A stretch of DNA of 64,000 bases, from assembly GCF_963664075.1 (NCBI RefSeq), contig NZ_OY760916.1, positions 3,989,001 through 4,053,000 of the forward strand, in the 5' to 3' direction. Source of the stretch: an uncultured Desulfobulbus sp. Lineage in GTDB: Bacteria > Desulfobacterota > Desulfobulbia > Desulfobulbales > Desulfobulbaceae. How positions within the stretch are numbered: position 1 is the first letter of the stretch; each line of letters begins with the position of its first letter. Positions 16,483 through 25,454 of this stretch are shown here, piece after piece. Made by a program: the position numbers and the translations under genes. The notes below the pieces were generated by a model, which worked only from the letters and a program-made list of their open reading frames with translations, made no database searches and was not told the origin of the DNA.

Positions 16483-18480
16483 ATGAACGTACGATCAATT
16501 GGATTTCGACTTATAGCGGGAGGCTGCGTGGCGGTTGTCCTGCCACTGGTTGTTGTCGGCTTTCTTGCTGTGAGCAAATGCTCCACCGCTCTAACCGTCA
16601 ACGCCCGGGAAAATGCCGCCTCTCAGGCGGAAAAACTGGCTGATCTCATTGAGGCCACCTTGGAAGCCCAGCTGAAAACCGCTGCAGCACATGCCGTCGA
16701 TACCAACGTACGCCAAATCAGCCAACGGGTGAAAGAGCTTGGCATTAAAGGCAGCAAGGCGGATATTCGCTACCTGCGCCAACAGATGAAAGACAAGTTC
16801 AAACAGCTCGACGGCTCCTATCTGGGCATCTTTGTCACCGATGCAAACGGCGCAATGTACACCGGAGAGCTGGCCACTGGCGAGGAGTACAAGGGAGTCA
16901 ACCTGGCAGATATGGATTATTTTCAACGAGCCAAAGCAACCGGCAAACCGGTTGCCGGGGATGTGGTGACGTCCAAAGTCACCGGAGATGTCATCTACGT
17001 TATCTGCGCACCAATTTTTTCCTATGAAAATGATTTCCTGGGAATTTTCGGCCTCTCCTTCAAGGCTCGCCCCCTTCTCTCCCATGTCTCACAAGTCAAA
17101 GTCGGCCAGAGCGGCTACGCCTTTATGTGTGATCGCGATGGAATCATCATTGCCCACCCCAAAAAAGAGTATGAGATGACCCTTGACCTGAAGACACTCA
17201 AAGGTATGGAAAAAATTACCCATGCCATGATGTCTCAGGAGGCTGGCTCCCTTGACTATTTCTTCAAAGGAAAAAACAAGACTGCTGGCATTGCACCGGT
17301 AACACTTAAAGGTTGGTCCATTGCCATAACTCAGGATGAAAGCGAATTTCTCGCAGCTGCCCATTCCATCCGCAACTCAATCCTCACCGTTACCGCAATC
17401 ACCGTCCTCCTGGTCTGCTGCCTGGTTTATCTCTTTGCCCGCTCCATCACCCTCCCCTTGAACAAGGCCGTAGTTGGCCTTCAGGATATTGCCCAGGGGG
17501 AAGGCAACCTGACCATGCGCCTACAGGTAACGAGTAAAGATGAAATCGGCGAGCTGGCCCAGTGGTTCAACACCTTCATCGAGAAGCTGCAGGGGATTAT
17601 CAGTCAAATTGCCGAGAACACCAACCTCATCGATTCCTCTTCCCAGGAACTGTCGTCCGTTGCCGCCAGCCTTTCGGAAAATTCGGCGGATACATCCAGA
17701 CGTGCAGACTCTGTCGCAGAGGCCACCAGTGAAATGACCAGCAACCTAAACAATGTTGCCGCTGCTGTGGAGCAGTCCACCGCCAACACCACCATGGTCG
17801 CCAGTGCTGCCGAACAGATGAGCGGAACCATTGGTGAAATCGCCACCAACTCCCAAGAGGCCCATTCAATCTCACTGAAGGCGGTAGAGCAGGCTGAATC
17901 CACTTCGAAAAAAATGGGCGAGCTGGGGCATGCAGCAATGGCCATTGGCAAGGTCACCGAGGCAATCACCGAGATATCCGAGCAGACAAACCTGCTCGCC
18001 CTCAACGCCACCATTGAAGCGGCTCGCGCTGGTGAGGCGGGAAAAGGCTTTGCCGTAGTCGCCAATGAAATTAAAGAGCTGGCTAAACAAACCGCCAACG
18101 CGACGCAGGATATCAAAAATCGCATCGCCGACATGCAGGAAACCACCAACGGCACAGTGGAGGAAATTCTTCAAATCACCGAGGTTATCAACAAAGTCAA
18201 TTCAATCGTCGCTGTGATCTCCACAGCTGTCGATGAACAGAGCGCTGCCACACAGGAAATTGCCACCAATATCGCCCAGGCCTCGCGCGGTATGGAAGAG
18301 GTCAACGATAACGTCAGCCAGAGTTCGGCGGTGGCCAGCACCATCAGCCAGGACATTGAAACTGTGAACGCAGCTTCCGCCGAGATTTCCCACTCCAGCG
18401 GCCAGGTTAAAACCAGTGCCACAGATCTGCAGCAACTTGCCCTGAAACTCAAGAACATCGTCCACAGCTTCAAGATCTAA
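16483..18480 (+). CDS. Methyl-accepting chemotaxis protein with periplasmic dCache domain
   Basis: A 665-residue receptor. One membrane helix (residues 8-30) precedes a large periplasmic sensor (about 35-300) with the dCache hallmarks: [16 protein letters not shown], then [17 protein letters not shown] and a membrane-distal repeat ending in [17 protein letters not shown] second helix at about 305-325, a HAMP domain and the signalling coiled coil follow, with the [20 protein letters not shown] hairpin tip. dCache receptors typically sense amino acids, amines or organic acids. It is divergent from the choline operon, so a quaternary amine ligand is a possibility, though only by position. An AGGGG ribosome-binding site precedes the ATG. 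Confidence 0.95.
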   Translation: MNVRSIGFRLIAGGCVAVVLPLVVVGFLAVSKCSTALTVNARENAASQAEKLADLIEATLEAQLKTAAAHAVDTNVRQISQRVKELGIKGSKADIRYLRQQMKDKFKQLDGSYLGIFVTDANGAMYTGELATGEEYKGVNLADMDYFQRAKATGKPVAGDVVTSKVTGDVIYVICAPIFSYENDFLGIFGLSFKARPLLSHVSQVKVGQSGYAFMCDRDGIIIAHPKKEYEMTLDLKTLKGMEKITHAMMSQEAGSLDYFFKGKNKTAGIAPVTLKGWSIAITQDESEFLAAAHSIRNSILTVTAITVLLVCCLVYLFARSITLPLNKAVVGLQDIAQGEGNLTMRLQVTSKDEIGELAQWFNTFIEKLQGIISQIAENTNLIDSSSQELSSVAASLSENSADTSRRADSVAEATSEMTSNLNNVAAAVEQSTANTTMVASAAEQMSGTIGEIATNSQEAHSISLKAVEQAESTSKKMGELGHAAMAIGKVTEAITEISEQTNLLALNATIEAARAGEAGKGFAVVANEIKELAKQTANATQDIKNRIADMQETTNGTVEEILQITEVINKVNSIVAVISTAVDEQSAATQEIATNIAQASRGMEEVNDNVSQSSAVASTISQDIETVNAASAEISHSSGQVKTSATDLQQLALKLKNIVHSFKI

Positions 18481-18501
18481 CCCCCTCACCCTATTTCTAA
18501 C

Positions 18502-18532
18502 AGCCCTGGCCTCCTTCATGGAGGCCAGGGCT
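18502..18532 (+). terminator. Stem-loop after the dCache receptor gene
   Basis: AGCCCTGGCCTCC at 18502-18514 and its exact complement at 18520-18532 form a 13-bp stem with a five-base loop, 21 bases past the stop codon. There is no immediate U tract, though a T-rich run starts about 25 bases further on, so termination may be incomplete. Confidence 0.6.
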
Positions 18533-18719
18533 CGCCGCCTTGACTGACTTCGGCAATTTTTATTTTCTTCCAAATCAAACAATTACAAAGAAAGAGAACC
18601 AATCTCATTTTTACCTTGTAACCTTTTTGCCAACTCTTCGTCTTTCCCCCAGTAGCCATTGTTTGCAATGCCCACAATCAGCAAACACTATACAGCTGAC
18701 TCAAAAGCGGGAGAATTTC

Positions 18720-19325
18720 ATGAACCTGGTACAAAGAATCGAAATTTTAGTCTGCATCAGCCTTATCACAACGTCTCTGAGTCTTGTCGATCAGTCATGG
18801 GCAGGCAATAAAAGACAACAGGTGGTAACACCGCTAAGTGAGGCCGAGGCAAGCACTTTGAGATACATGCGTGAAGAGGAGCAACTTGCACGGGATGTCT
18901 ACACCCAACTCTATGAAGCCTGGGGAGCAGTGCTGCATGCCAATATCGCGACTTCGGAACAGCGACACACGGACGCCATCAAGACAAAACTCGACAAATA
19001 CGGCCTTGAGGATCCTGCTTCGGGGCAAGAGGGAAGATACAGTCTCGCTGACCTGACAGAGCTTTATACGAATCTCATAGACCGAGGTAGCGACAGCCTG
19101 GTCGAGGCGTTTATCGTTGGCTGCATCATTGAAGACCTTGATATAGCGGACCTTAACGATGCTATCGACGAGAACACCCACCTGGATTTAAAAATTACCT
19201 ACGAAAACCTACGCCATGGATCAAAGAACCATCTTCGGGCCTTTGTCGCTGCCCTTGAATCCTTGGGTGGGATTTATGAACCGCAATACATCAGCCAAGA
19301 GGAGTTTAACGCGATTCTTGATTAA
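18720..19325 (+). CDS. Secreted DUF2202 (ferritin-like) protein
   Basis: A 201-residue exported protein. A signal peptide ends near DQSWAG, after which the DUF2202 domain fills the rest: LRYMREEEQLARDVYTQL opens a helix with paired glutamates, SEQRHTDAIKTKLDKYG and EALLVGCIIEDLDIADL-like helices follow. The E-E-H pattern is that of a ferritin-like four-helix bundle that may bind a metal, but its function is unknown. The start at 18720 is selected for its signal peptide and GGGAG ribosome-binding site; upstream in-frame starts would hide the signal sequence. No operon partner is evident. Confidence 0.85.
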   Translation: MNLVQRIEILVCISLITTSLSLVDQSWAGNKRQQVVTPLSEAEASTLRYMREEEQLARDVYTQLYEAWGAVLHANIATSEQRHTDAIKTKLDKYGLEDPASGQEGRYSLADLTELYTNLIDRGSDSLVEAFIVGCIIEDLDIADLNDAIDENTHLDLKITYENLRHGSKNHLRAFVAALESLGGIYEPQYISQEEFNAILD

Positions 19326-19389
19326 AGAAGAGACATGCAGCTTCCACAATCCCTTGTCTATTGAGCCCTTCTTTAAAAAAGATAATCTA

Positions 19390-19912
19390 TCAGCGACGAT
19401 GGTGAGAACAACTTCCCCGCAGCTTAAATTTGCTCACCGAAAAAGTCGTCACATCTTCCTCAGGCTCATCGCCCTCTGCCCCGGTCAACGGTAAGGCCAG
19501 GTTGGTAACGTAGACATCGCAACCGAGCACAGCCATACTTGCCGGAAAGAGCAGGCCGGAATGGGCCCCACTCCTGTGCACCAACGGGGGAGCACCAAAC
19601 TTTGCCCCCACACGTCCCGTATGCCGGGTTAAAGGCAAGGCCTAAAAGGGGTGTCGCGGCTAAATCAACCTGGGCAAGTAAGCGCCCTTTGTGATTATAG
19701 CGCAGTACTTTGTTATTGCCTGCAAAGTTAAAGGTGCTGACGAAGATATCCCCATTGTTTGGGTTTACAGCAATCCCTTCAGGATAGGAGACGCCCTCTG
19801 GAAGCATGGCAAACGATCCAAATTTCCCCTGACCATCCCCTGGAGCACTATTCTTTGCAGCGACAGGACCAGCTGCAAGAATGAGAATCATAAATACCGC
19901 ACCTAACCGCAC
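19390..19912 (-). pseudogene. Decayed SMP-30/NHL-type beta-propeller protein gene
   Basis: The minus strand from about 19912 encodes a signal-peptide-like start (MILILAAGPVAAKNSA) and one good propeller blade with YPEGIAVNPNNGDIFVSTF and LGLAFNPAYG. This frame loses similarity near 19616. The C-terminal end of the same kind of protein (MAVLGCDVYVTNLALPL ... GDEPEEDV) continues in a different frame from about 19548 to 19390. About 140 or more residues expected between the two parts are absent, so an internal deletion with a frameshift has destroyed the gene. The rest of the 877-base gap (19326-20202) contains no other gene. Confidence 0.72.
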
Positions 19913-20131
19913 ATTAATCGGTGGGAAACCGATCAGGGGGTAATCTCCGGCCGCCCCCTGTATATTCGCACCTGTAAGCGATTGCGGGATGCAAAAAGGC
20001 CAGACAAACGGTACAAACGCTCTCGCCCCCCGCAATCAATCTTCTTCCACTCTTGACAGCGAAAGTTAGGATGACCAAAGTAATTTCCTGAATCATTCTA
20101 TAGATTCAGCCTGATTTTCCACATTCATGCC

Positions 20132-20163
20132 AAGAGGCCTCCTAAAAAGGAGGCCTCTTTTTT
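20132..20163 (+). terminator. Rho-independent terminator
   Basis: AAGAGGCCTCCT at 20132-20143 pairs perfectly with 20148-20159 around an AAAA loop and runs into a T tract on the plus strand. It stands 40 bases before the flavodoxin-fold reductase gene with no plus-strand gene directly before it, so it may end long transcripts from the DUF2202 gene or be a remnant of the decayed region. Confidence 0.8.
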
Positions 20164-20202
20164 ACGTTCACCCAATTCATGTATTCCAAAAGGAGCAGAC
20201 CA

Positions 20203-20823
20203 ATGAAGGTGTTAATGATCAACGGAAGTCCCCATGAAAACGGCTGTACCTACACTGCGCTCAGTGAGGTGGGGAAAGAGCTGGAAAGAAATGGAGTTGC
20301 CTCAAGTATTCTCCATATTGGCAAGAAGGGAATTCCCGGCTGTACGGCCTGTATGGGCTGCGTCAAGACAGGCTACTGTGTAATGAAAGATGACAAGGTC
20401 AATGAGTGCATTGACCTGCTCAAAGAGGCAGATGGATTGGTTGTCGGCTCTCCGGTGTATTTTGCCGGCCCCAACGCCTCCCTCTGTGGTTTTCTTGATC
20501 GCGTCTTCTACCAGAAGGCTGACCCCTATGCCTACAAACCTGCTGCTGCAGTGGTCAGCAGCCGCCGTGGTGGAAACAGTGCGGCCTTTGACCGCCTCAA
20601 CAAGTATTTCACCTTTGGCCAGATGCCCATTGTCTCCTCCCATTACTGGAACGGCATCCATGGTAACAAAGCGGAAGAGGCGCAGCTCGATGTTGAAGGG
20701 TTGCAGACCATGAAAATCCTGGGACGCAACATGGCTTGGCTCCTGAAATGTATCGATAAGGCCAAGCATGAGGTGCCCTACCCCGAGATTGAACCCCGTC
20801 AGAAAATGAATTTTATTCGCTGA
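20203..20823 (+). CDS. NADPH-dependent FMN reductase / iron-sulfur flavoprotein-like
   Basis: A 206-residue flavodoxin-fold protein. The N-terminal GSPHENGCTYTAL is the FMN phosphate-binding loop. CTACMGCVKTGYCVMKDD near residues 47-64 is the compact cysteine motif (CxxCxxCx5C) of the archaeal and bacterial Isf group, which holds a 4Fe-4S cluster. GSPVYFAGPNASLCGFLDRV is the second flavin-contact region. The protein probably transfers electrons from ferredoxin or NAD(P)H in anaerobic redox metabolism; the partner is unknown. The ATG at 20203 has an AAAGGAGCAG ribosome-binding site, so an upstream in-frame ATG is not used. Confidence 0.88.
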   Translation: MKVLMINGSPHENGCTYTALSEVGKELERNGVASSILHIGKKGIPGCTACMGCVKTGYCVMKDDKVNECIDLLKEADGLVVGSPVYFAGPNASLCGFLDRVFYQKADPYAYKPAAAVVSSRRGGNSAAFDRLNKYFTFGQMPIVSSHYWNGIHGNKAEEAQLDVEGLQTMKILGRNMAWLLKCIDKAKHEVPYPEIEPRQKMNFIR

Positions 20824-20860
20824 TTCTGCCTGCTCCCTGTACGTGGGGGCGTGGGGGAGA

Positions 20861-20903
20861 GATGAACACCTGCAATGAGGCGCGTCTTCTGCTGGTGTTC
20901 ATC
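20861..20903 (+). terminator. Stem-loop in the gap after the FMN reductase gene
   Basis: GATGAACACC at 20861 and GGTGTTCATC ending at 20903 are perfect 10-base inverted repeats, extended outward by an imperfect GAGAG/CTCTTCTC pairing. An in-frame ATG at 20875 falls inside the loop, which argues for translation of the next gene starting later, at 20959. Confidence 0.5.
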
Positions 20904-20958
20904 CCTCTTCTCTGAGGAGTTCAGGCCCTTTACGATAAACTTAGCCCGAAGAGTTTCC

Positions 20959-22569
20959 ATGCGTTTTGGCCTTCTTTACTTCGTTTGTGCTCTCTTGGCG
21001 CTCATCATTGCTTTTAAGGTGCACGGTGCTCTGCTCCTTGTATTGATGGGCTGGATTGCGGTCTCTTTTCTCCTGGTAAGCCTGGCCTATTTTTCCAACA
21101 TGCCGAAGGTCTTTCGCAAGAAAAGCAACGGCAGGATTCCATTATGGGCCAAAGTCGCCTTTATCCCCTTTCTACTCACCATCCATCTCTATAACCGCTG
21201 GGCCAGAGCCTTTGACAAGGTGCCCTCCATTCAAAAAATTGATCCGCGACTCTATATCGGTGATCGCCTGACAGCAGGTGATGCTGAAATTATCTCCCAA
21301 CAACAGATAAAGGCCGTCCTTGATCTCACCGCTGAATTTGAGGCCTTGGACTGGGAGTTGTTCAGTCAGGATGTGGCGTATCTGAATATTCCCATTTTAG
21401 ATCATTCCATCCCCCATATATCCGATGTCCACCGGGCCGTACTCTGGATACACAACCAACAGCAACACAACGGACCGGTTCTGGTGAACTGTGCCCTGGG
21501 CCGGGGTCGTTCCGCCCTGGTTGTCGCGGCCTTTCTTCTCAGCCTGCCTGAGAAGAGGGATATAGCGGAGGTGCTGGAAAAATTACGCTCTATCCGCCAG
21601 ACGGTCCGCCTGAACAGACGACAATTGCATTTTTTACGTTCTCTTGCGATCCAAGAACAGTTGGACACTACCCCTCAGGCCTGGATCATAGCCAACCCTG
21701 TCTCCGGTGGAGGCAAGTGGCAGCAATTTCGCCCTGAGCTTCTTGCTGAACTCTCTAACCACTATCGCCTCCACATCCATGAGACCTCAAAAGATCTTTC
21801 TGCAAAAACACTTGCCGCACGTGCGGTCTCAACATCGGCGGAGGCAGTTATTGCCTGTGGTGGAGATGGAACTGTTTCAGAGGTGGCTTCCCAACTTATC
21901 CACACCAAGATCCCCTTGGGTATCGTTGCTGCGGGTACCACCAATGCTTTGGCCCATGTGCTCATGGGGGTGAAAGCCAAGCTCCTGCCTGTTGAGACAG
22001 CCTGTGACTCTATTCTCGAGAATACGACCAAAGAAATAGATACCGCACAGTGTAATGGGCATCTGGTCTTGTTGCTGGCGGGGATTGGCTTTGAACAGCG
22101 AATGATTGAAATGGCTGATCGAGAGGCAAAAAATGAGTTTGGCCAGTTGGCCTATCTTCACGGTTTCTGGCAGGCCATTCAAAACAGCCAGAATTTGCAG
22201 GTCACGCTCACGGTTGATGAAGACGCACCTTTTACCATCACCACGAACTCTCTGGTGGTGGCCAATGCAGCTCCCCTGACCACTATCCTCGCCCAGGGAA
22301 AAGGGAGCCCCAATCACCTCGACGGCCTGCTTGACGTTACCTGGATCGATGCGGAAAAAACACAGGGAGAACATTTGTCCAGCTTACTTGAACTCGCACT
22401 TTCAGGGGTTCTTGACCTGCCTTCGGGAGAGTCGATCAGACATCTGCACGCCAAAAAAATTAGCCTGGCTGTTGAACCAAAGTGCAACTATGTGATCGAT
22501 GGCGAAGTATTTGCGCCTGAAGACCTGGAAATATCGATCAATCCAAGATCGCTACGCGTCTTTTGCTAA
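20959..22569 (+). CDS. Dual-specificity phosphatase fused to diacylglycerol-kinase-type lipid kinase
   Basis: A 536-residue fusion. Two hydrophobic helices (about residues 4-50) anchor it in the membrane. A cysteine phosphatase domain follows, with the P-loop VNCALGRGRSALVVA (Cx5R). From about residue 235 a diacylglycerol/sphingosine kinase catalytic domain follows, with ANPVSGGGKW and the nucleotide motif ACGGDGTVSEVA and the later GTTNALAHVL. The pairing of phosphatase and lipid kinase in one chain suggests coupled lipid phosphorylation and dephosphorylation at the inner membrane, but this is inference. An alternative start at 20875 would add 28 residues with poor membrane character. It is convergent with the GAK-type operon. 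Confidence 0.85.
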   Translation: MRFGLLYFVCALLALIIAFKVHGALLLVLMGWIAVSFLLVSLAYFSNMPKVFRKKSNGRIPLWAKVAFIPFLLTIHLYNRWARAFDKVPSIQKIDPRLYIGDRLTAGDAEIISQQQIKAVLDLTAEFEALDWELFSQDVAYLNIPILDHSIPHISDVHRAVLWIHNQQQHNGPVLVNCALGRGRSALVVAAFLLSLPEKRDIAEVLEKLRSIRQTVRLNRRQLHFLRSLAIQEQLDTTPQAWIIANPVSGGGKWQQFRPELLAELSNHYRLHIHETSKDLSAKTLAARAVSTSAEAVIACGGDGTVSEVASQLIHTKIPLGIVAAGTTNALAHVLMGVKAKLLPVETACDSILENTTKEIDTAQCNGHLVLLLAGIGFEQRMIEMADREAKNEFGQLAYLHGFWQAIQNSQNLQVTLTVDEDAPFTITTNSLVVANAAPLTTILAQGKGSPNHLDGLLDVTWIDAEKTQGEHLSSLLELALSGVLDLPSGESIRHLHAKKISLAVEPKCNYVIDGEVFAPEDLEISINPRSLRVFC

Positions 22570-22616
22570 ACGAAGTTTTGGCTGGTTTTGAGCCCTCACT
22601 GCCTGGAAAGAGAGCG

Positions 22617-23711
22617 TTACCCTATCCAGTTTTTAATCAACTGCACGGCCTGATCAAAATCGGTACCACCACTGATCTCAAGCACCTGGCAACGGTTCAG
22701 CAGCCCCAGATATTGTTCCTCCGGTTGATTTTTGGGCACACCTTGCCGGGGAATGAAAAAAAGTCCGCTGTTTTTCATGATCGCCGGAAGCAACTCTCTT
22801 CTTCTTTCCAGGTCAACCTGTGTCGCCACCATGGGCCCCCCGCCAAAACGCCAGTTCAACAGAATGAGGTATTCCATGGTAGAGCCCAGCTGAAAACGAT
22901 TCGGACCAAAACACTGTTCGATGAGGGCATCGAATTTATGTTCCAGTTGCCACAACTCCTCTTGGGGCAGTTGCCTGAAACGACTGGTCTCCTCCGGGCT
23001 CATCACTCCGGCAAGGTCTGGGTTGTGCAAGGCTGTCCCCGGATTGATCCGCGGCCATTTGGCCACCCCGGTCATTGTAAGGCCGCCCTCACCTGCCCCT
23101 TCGATCAGCAAACGATCGTTGGAGACAAAATCTCCGCCCGCGCTCATGAGATGCAGGGCAAGGGTTGACTTTCCCATTCCTGAAAACCCGGCCATGGCGA
23201 TCCCTTTGCCTCGCAGTCGTACCGCTGCAGCGTGTCCAAGAAGCGCCCCCTGGTTGAGCTTCAGCTCAATGAAACGATTATTGATGAAGTTGACGACCTG
23301 ATTGGGATAGTCAAGACAGGGGCCCACCACCAGGTTCTCTTCCTCACCAAAAATCATGACCATGCCGGTTTTCAGCTTACGAACTATACGACCACCTGGG
23401 ATATCCAGCCATTCTTCCTTGATTTTCCGCCCGGGAACCGGATCCTGCTGCTGTAGGCTCTGGGAACACACTTGAAAGGGGCCATCAACGACCATAACCC
23501 GCCGACGACTCTGGACCGGAGGCGTGTCAAGCAGCCCCGCATAGTAGCCCACCAATTCCTGACGCATTGACTCAGAATTACAGACAATTTCCATGGTCCA
23601 CTGGCCAAGAGTCAAAAGCAATGGCTCGCCAAAGGCTTCGTCGTGGGTAAGCGTTTGGATCAGCTCAGCTCGGGGCTGCGGCTGGAATATTTTAGAGCTG
23701 GGCTCTGACAT
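22617..23711 (-). CDS. HprK-related kinase B (GAK system)
   Basis: A 364-residue kinase distantly related to HPr kinase/phosphorylase. The P-loop AMAGFSGMGKSTLALHLMS lies near residue 178, followed by DFVSNDRLLIEG in the Walker B position and WPRINPGTALHNPDL, a combination I associate with the TIGRFAM HprK-related kinase B. No PTS genes are nearby, so the substrate is probably not HPr. It is the last gene of the six-gene operon; its start overlaps the end of the ATP-grasp gene by 20 bases. Start 23711 is preferred for an AAGGAG ribosome-binding site at a workable distance; 23720 is also possible. The phosphorylated target is unknown. Confidence 0.85.
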   Translation of the reverse strand: MSEPSSKIFQPQPRAELIQTLTHDEAFGEPLLLTLGQWTMEIVCNSESMRQELVGYYAGLLDTPPVQSRRRVMVVDGPFQVCSQSLQQQDPVPGRKIKEEWLDIPGGRIVRKLKTGMVMIFGEEENLVVGPCLDYPNQVVNFINNRFIELKLNQGALLGHAAAVRLRGKGIAMAGFSGMGKSTLALHLMSAGGDFVSNDRLLIEGAGEGGLTMTGVAKWPRINPGTALHNPDLAGVMSPEETSRFRQLPQEELWQLEHKFDALIEQCFGPNRFQLGSTMEYLILLNWRFGGGPMVATQVDLERRRELLPAIMKNSGLFFIPRQGVPKNQPEEQYLGLLNRCQVLEISGGTDFDQAVQLIKNWIG

Positions 23712-24558
23712 AGCGAACATACTCCTTGGCCGCATCGATTGATCGCGCCTCTAAAATCCCCCGAAAACCACCAAAGGCGGAAACTTCAAAGACTATGGGC
23801 CCTTGGGGAGTAAGCGCCACATCCACACAGGTAAAGTCCAGACCAAAGAGTGCCTGGGCCCTGCGGGCCAATTCGATAATTTCCGGTTCCGGGTCAAAAG
23901 CCTGGTAGCGCCCGCCTGAAGCTGTGGTCGTATTCCAGGCCCCTTTCTGGCGACACCGGCCATAGGTCGTCAGATATCTGCCGCCAAGAAAGACGATGCC
24001 CAGATCATGATCGCCCAGATCAATCTTCTGCTGAATGTACATCTGGGGATTATTCTGGTGAAAGGCACGAATTTTCTCCCGGCAGTCAGCACCGGCACCA
24101 ATAACGCACATTCCCCGTGCCTTGGTGGAAAAAAGCGGTTTAAAAACCGCCTCGCCATATTCCTCTACCGCAGCGACGGCCGCATTGATATCCTCGGTAA
24201 CCGTGGTGGGGGGCATGGGAATATTGCCCGCCTGCAGGCTAACGGTACAACTGATACGGTTAAGCACCCCAAGAATTTTGGAAGGAGCAGAAAAAATGGG
24301 CAGCCCCCGCATTTCCAAGAGGCGAAGAAGCTCAAGCCGGTCCAGGAGCTGGGGCGAGTAATGACTGCCGACCTTTTTGATAATAAGCCCATCCAGTGTG
24401 GAAAGGTCTGTATCTTCAAACCAGGCGCGCCCCGACGGAAGCTCCAAGCGCACCTTATCCAATTCAACCAGCAGCCGGTATCCGGTTGCCTCTTCAACAG
24501 TATCGGCAAGACGCACCGATGACCAGCCCTCGGCAATGCCAACGACACCAATTTTCAT
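23692..24558 (-). CDS. RimK-like ATP-grasp ligase of the GAK-type operon
   Basis: A 288-residue ATP-grasp enzyme. The N-terminal domain begins KIGVVGIAEGWSSVRLAD. ATP-binding segments are GEAVFKPLFSTKARGM and YIQQKIDLGDHDLGIVFLGG, and the metal-binding end is DVALTPQGPIVFEVSAFGG. The layout resembles RimK-type ligases that form amide bonds between a carboxylate and an amine. The ATG overlaps the NUDIX stop by four bases, which fixes the start at 24558 rather than an upstream ATG. TIGRFAM names a dedicated ATP-grasp family for the GAK system, and this gene's neighbours fit that. Substrate is unknown. Confidence 0.85.
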   Translation of the reverse strand: MKIGVVGIAEGWSSVRLADTVEEATGYRLLVELDKVRLELPSGRAWFEDTDLSTLDGLIIKKVGSHYSPQLLDRLELLRLLEMRGLPIFSAPSKILGVLNRISCTVSLQAGNIPMPPTTVTEDINAAVAAVEEYGEAVFKPLFSTKARGMCVIGAGADCREKIRAFHQNNPQMYIQQKIDLGDHDLGIVFLGGRYLTTYGRCRQKGAWNTTTASGGRYQAFDPEPEIIELARRAQALFGLDFTCVDVALTPQGPIVFEVSAFGGFRGILEARSIDAAKEYVRYVRAQL

Positions 24559-25454
24559 ACCCGCTCCTTTTGGATAAAATGCTCCAGACGCAGGATCATG
24601 GCCCCCAGGGCTGGATCTTTGACTTTTTTTGCCGCCTGCTCGGGGCGCATCCATTGCCGCCCCCGATGCCGCTCCTCCCATTTTTTTTCGGGGGTCAGCG
24701 CCTCAACCCGCTGGGCATAGACAAAGACGGTGCACTCAGCACCCCATTTTTTATAGGAATACTGACCGATGGGCTTTCTTGAAACCGGCCCGGTAGCTCC
24801 AGCCTCTTCAAACGACTCTTTGGCTGCGGACTCCTGGGAGCTCAGCCCGGGTTCGTGAATTCCCTTGGGAACAACCAAGTGCTTACGCTTACTGGAGCCG
24901 ATGACCAAAATTTTGAGTTCATCCCCCACCTGCTTGTAGGGAACAACTGCAGACTGGTTGTAATAGTAGGCAGGGCGCTTTCTCCGCTCCGGGCCGTTAG
25001 GTGCCGGAAAGGCAAAGAGTTTGGGTAACTCAGGCAGCTGCATGCGAGCACAGACCGCCCAGCGCTGTTGTCCCCTTTTCCATCCCTTGTGCCGCAGCCC
25101 AATCAATCCCGACTTGATCTGCTCACTATCGACAACGCTGAGATTCTCCTGAACCAACCCACGCAAAGGTTTTTTTGAACCGACAATCAGAATGGGATTG
25201 CCCGTATTTGCAACAAGCAGGCTCAGGCCATCACCATCGTTGAGCACCTGCGCCTTGTGGCTGGAGCACCCCATGGCCTTGACCAGTTTATGCGCTAATT
25301 CTTTATAGAGAGGATGATTCAGATAATAAACTCTGGAGATCTGCACCTGCTCATAAGCCAGATAGGCTCCAGCCCGCTGACCGTCCCGTTTCTGATCATC
25401 TTCGAGTTCCTCTCCCATGAGCTCGGTGCAGTACATAAAAAGATCACCGTTCAT
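24555..25454 (-). CDS. NUDIX hydrolase with uncharacterised N-terminal domain
   Basis: A 299-residue protein. The C-terminal half (about residues 163-299) is a NUDIX domain of the diphosphoinositol polyphosphate/diadenosine polyphosphate type: LVVPKGIHEPGLSSQESAAK then ESFEEAG, in which the usual first Glu is Leu and the Arg before the Glu is Lys, while the ESFEE core is kept. NUDIX enzymes cleave X-linked nucleoside or inositol pyrophosphates. Residues 1-160 match nothing I can name; a degenerate histidine-phosphatase fold is conceivable (NUDIX-phosphatase pairings exist) but no RHG motif is seen. The start codon overlaps the preceding stop by four bases. Confidence 0.85.
   Translation of the reverse strand: MNGDLFMYCTELMGEELEDDQKRDGQRAGAYLAYEQVQISRVYYLNHPLYKELAHKLVKAMGCSSHKAQVLNDGDGLSLLVANTGNPILIVGSKKPLRGLVQENLSVVDSEQIKSGLIGLRHKGWKRGQQRWAVCARMQLPELPKLFAFPAPNGPERRKRPAYYYNQSAVVPYKQVGDELKILVIGSSKRKHLVVPKGIHEPGLSSQESAAKESFEEAGATGPVSRKPIGQYSYKKWGAECTVFVYAQRVEALTPEKKWEERHRGRQWMRPEQAAKKVKDPALGAMILRLEHFIQKERV

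Noticed and set aside
19466-20035. An intact 189-residue gene
   Set aside because: Only the middle part is propeller-like; the C-terminal 50 codons are out of frame relative to the homologue, so a pseudogene is the better reading.
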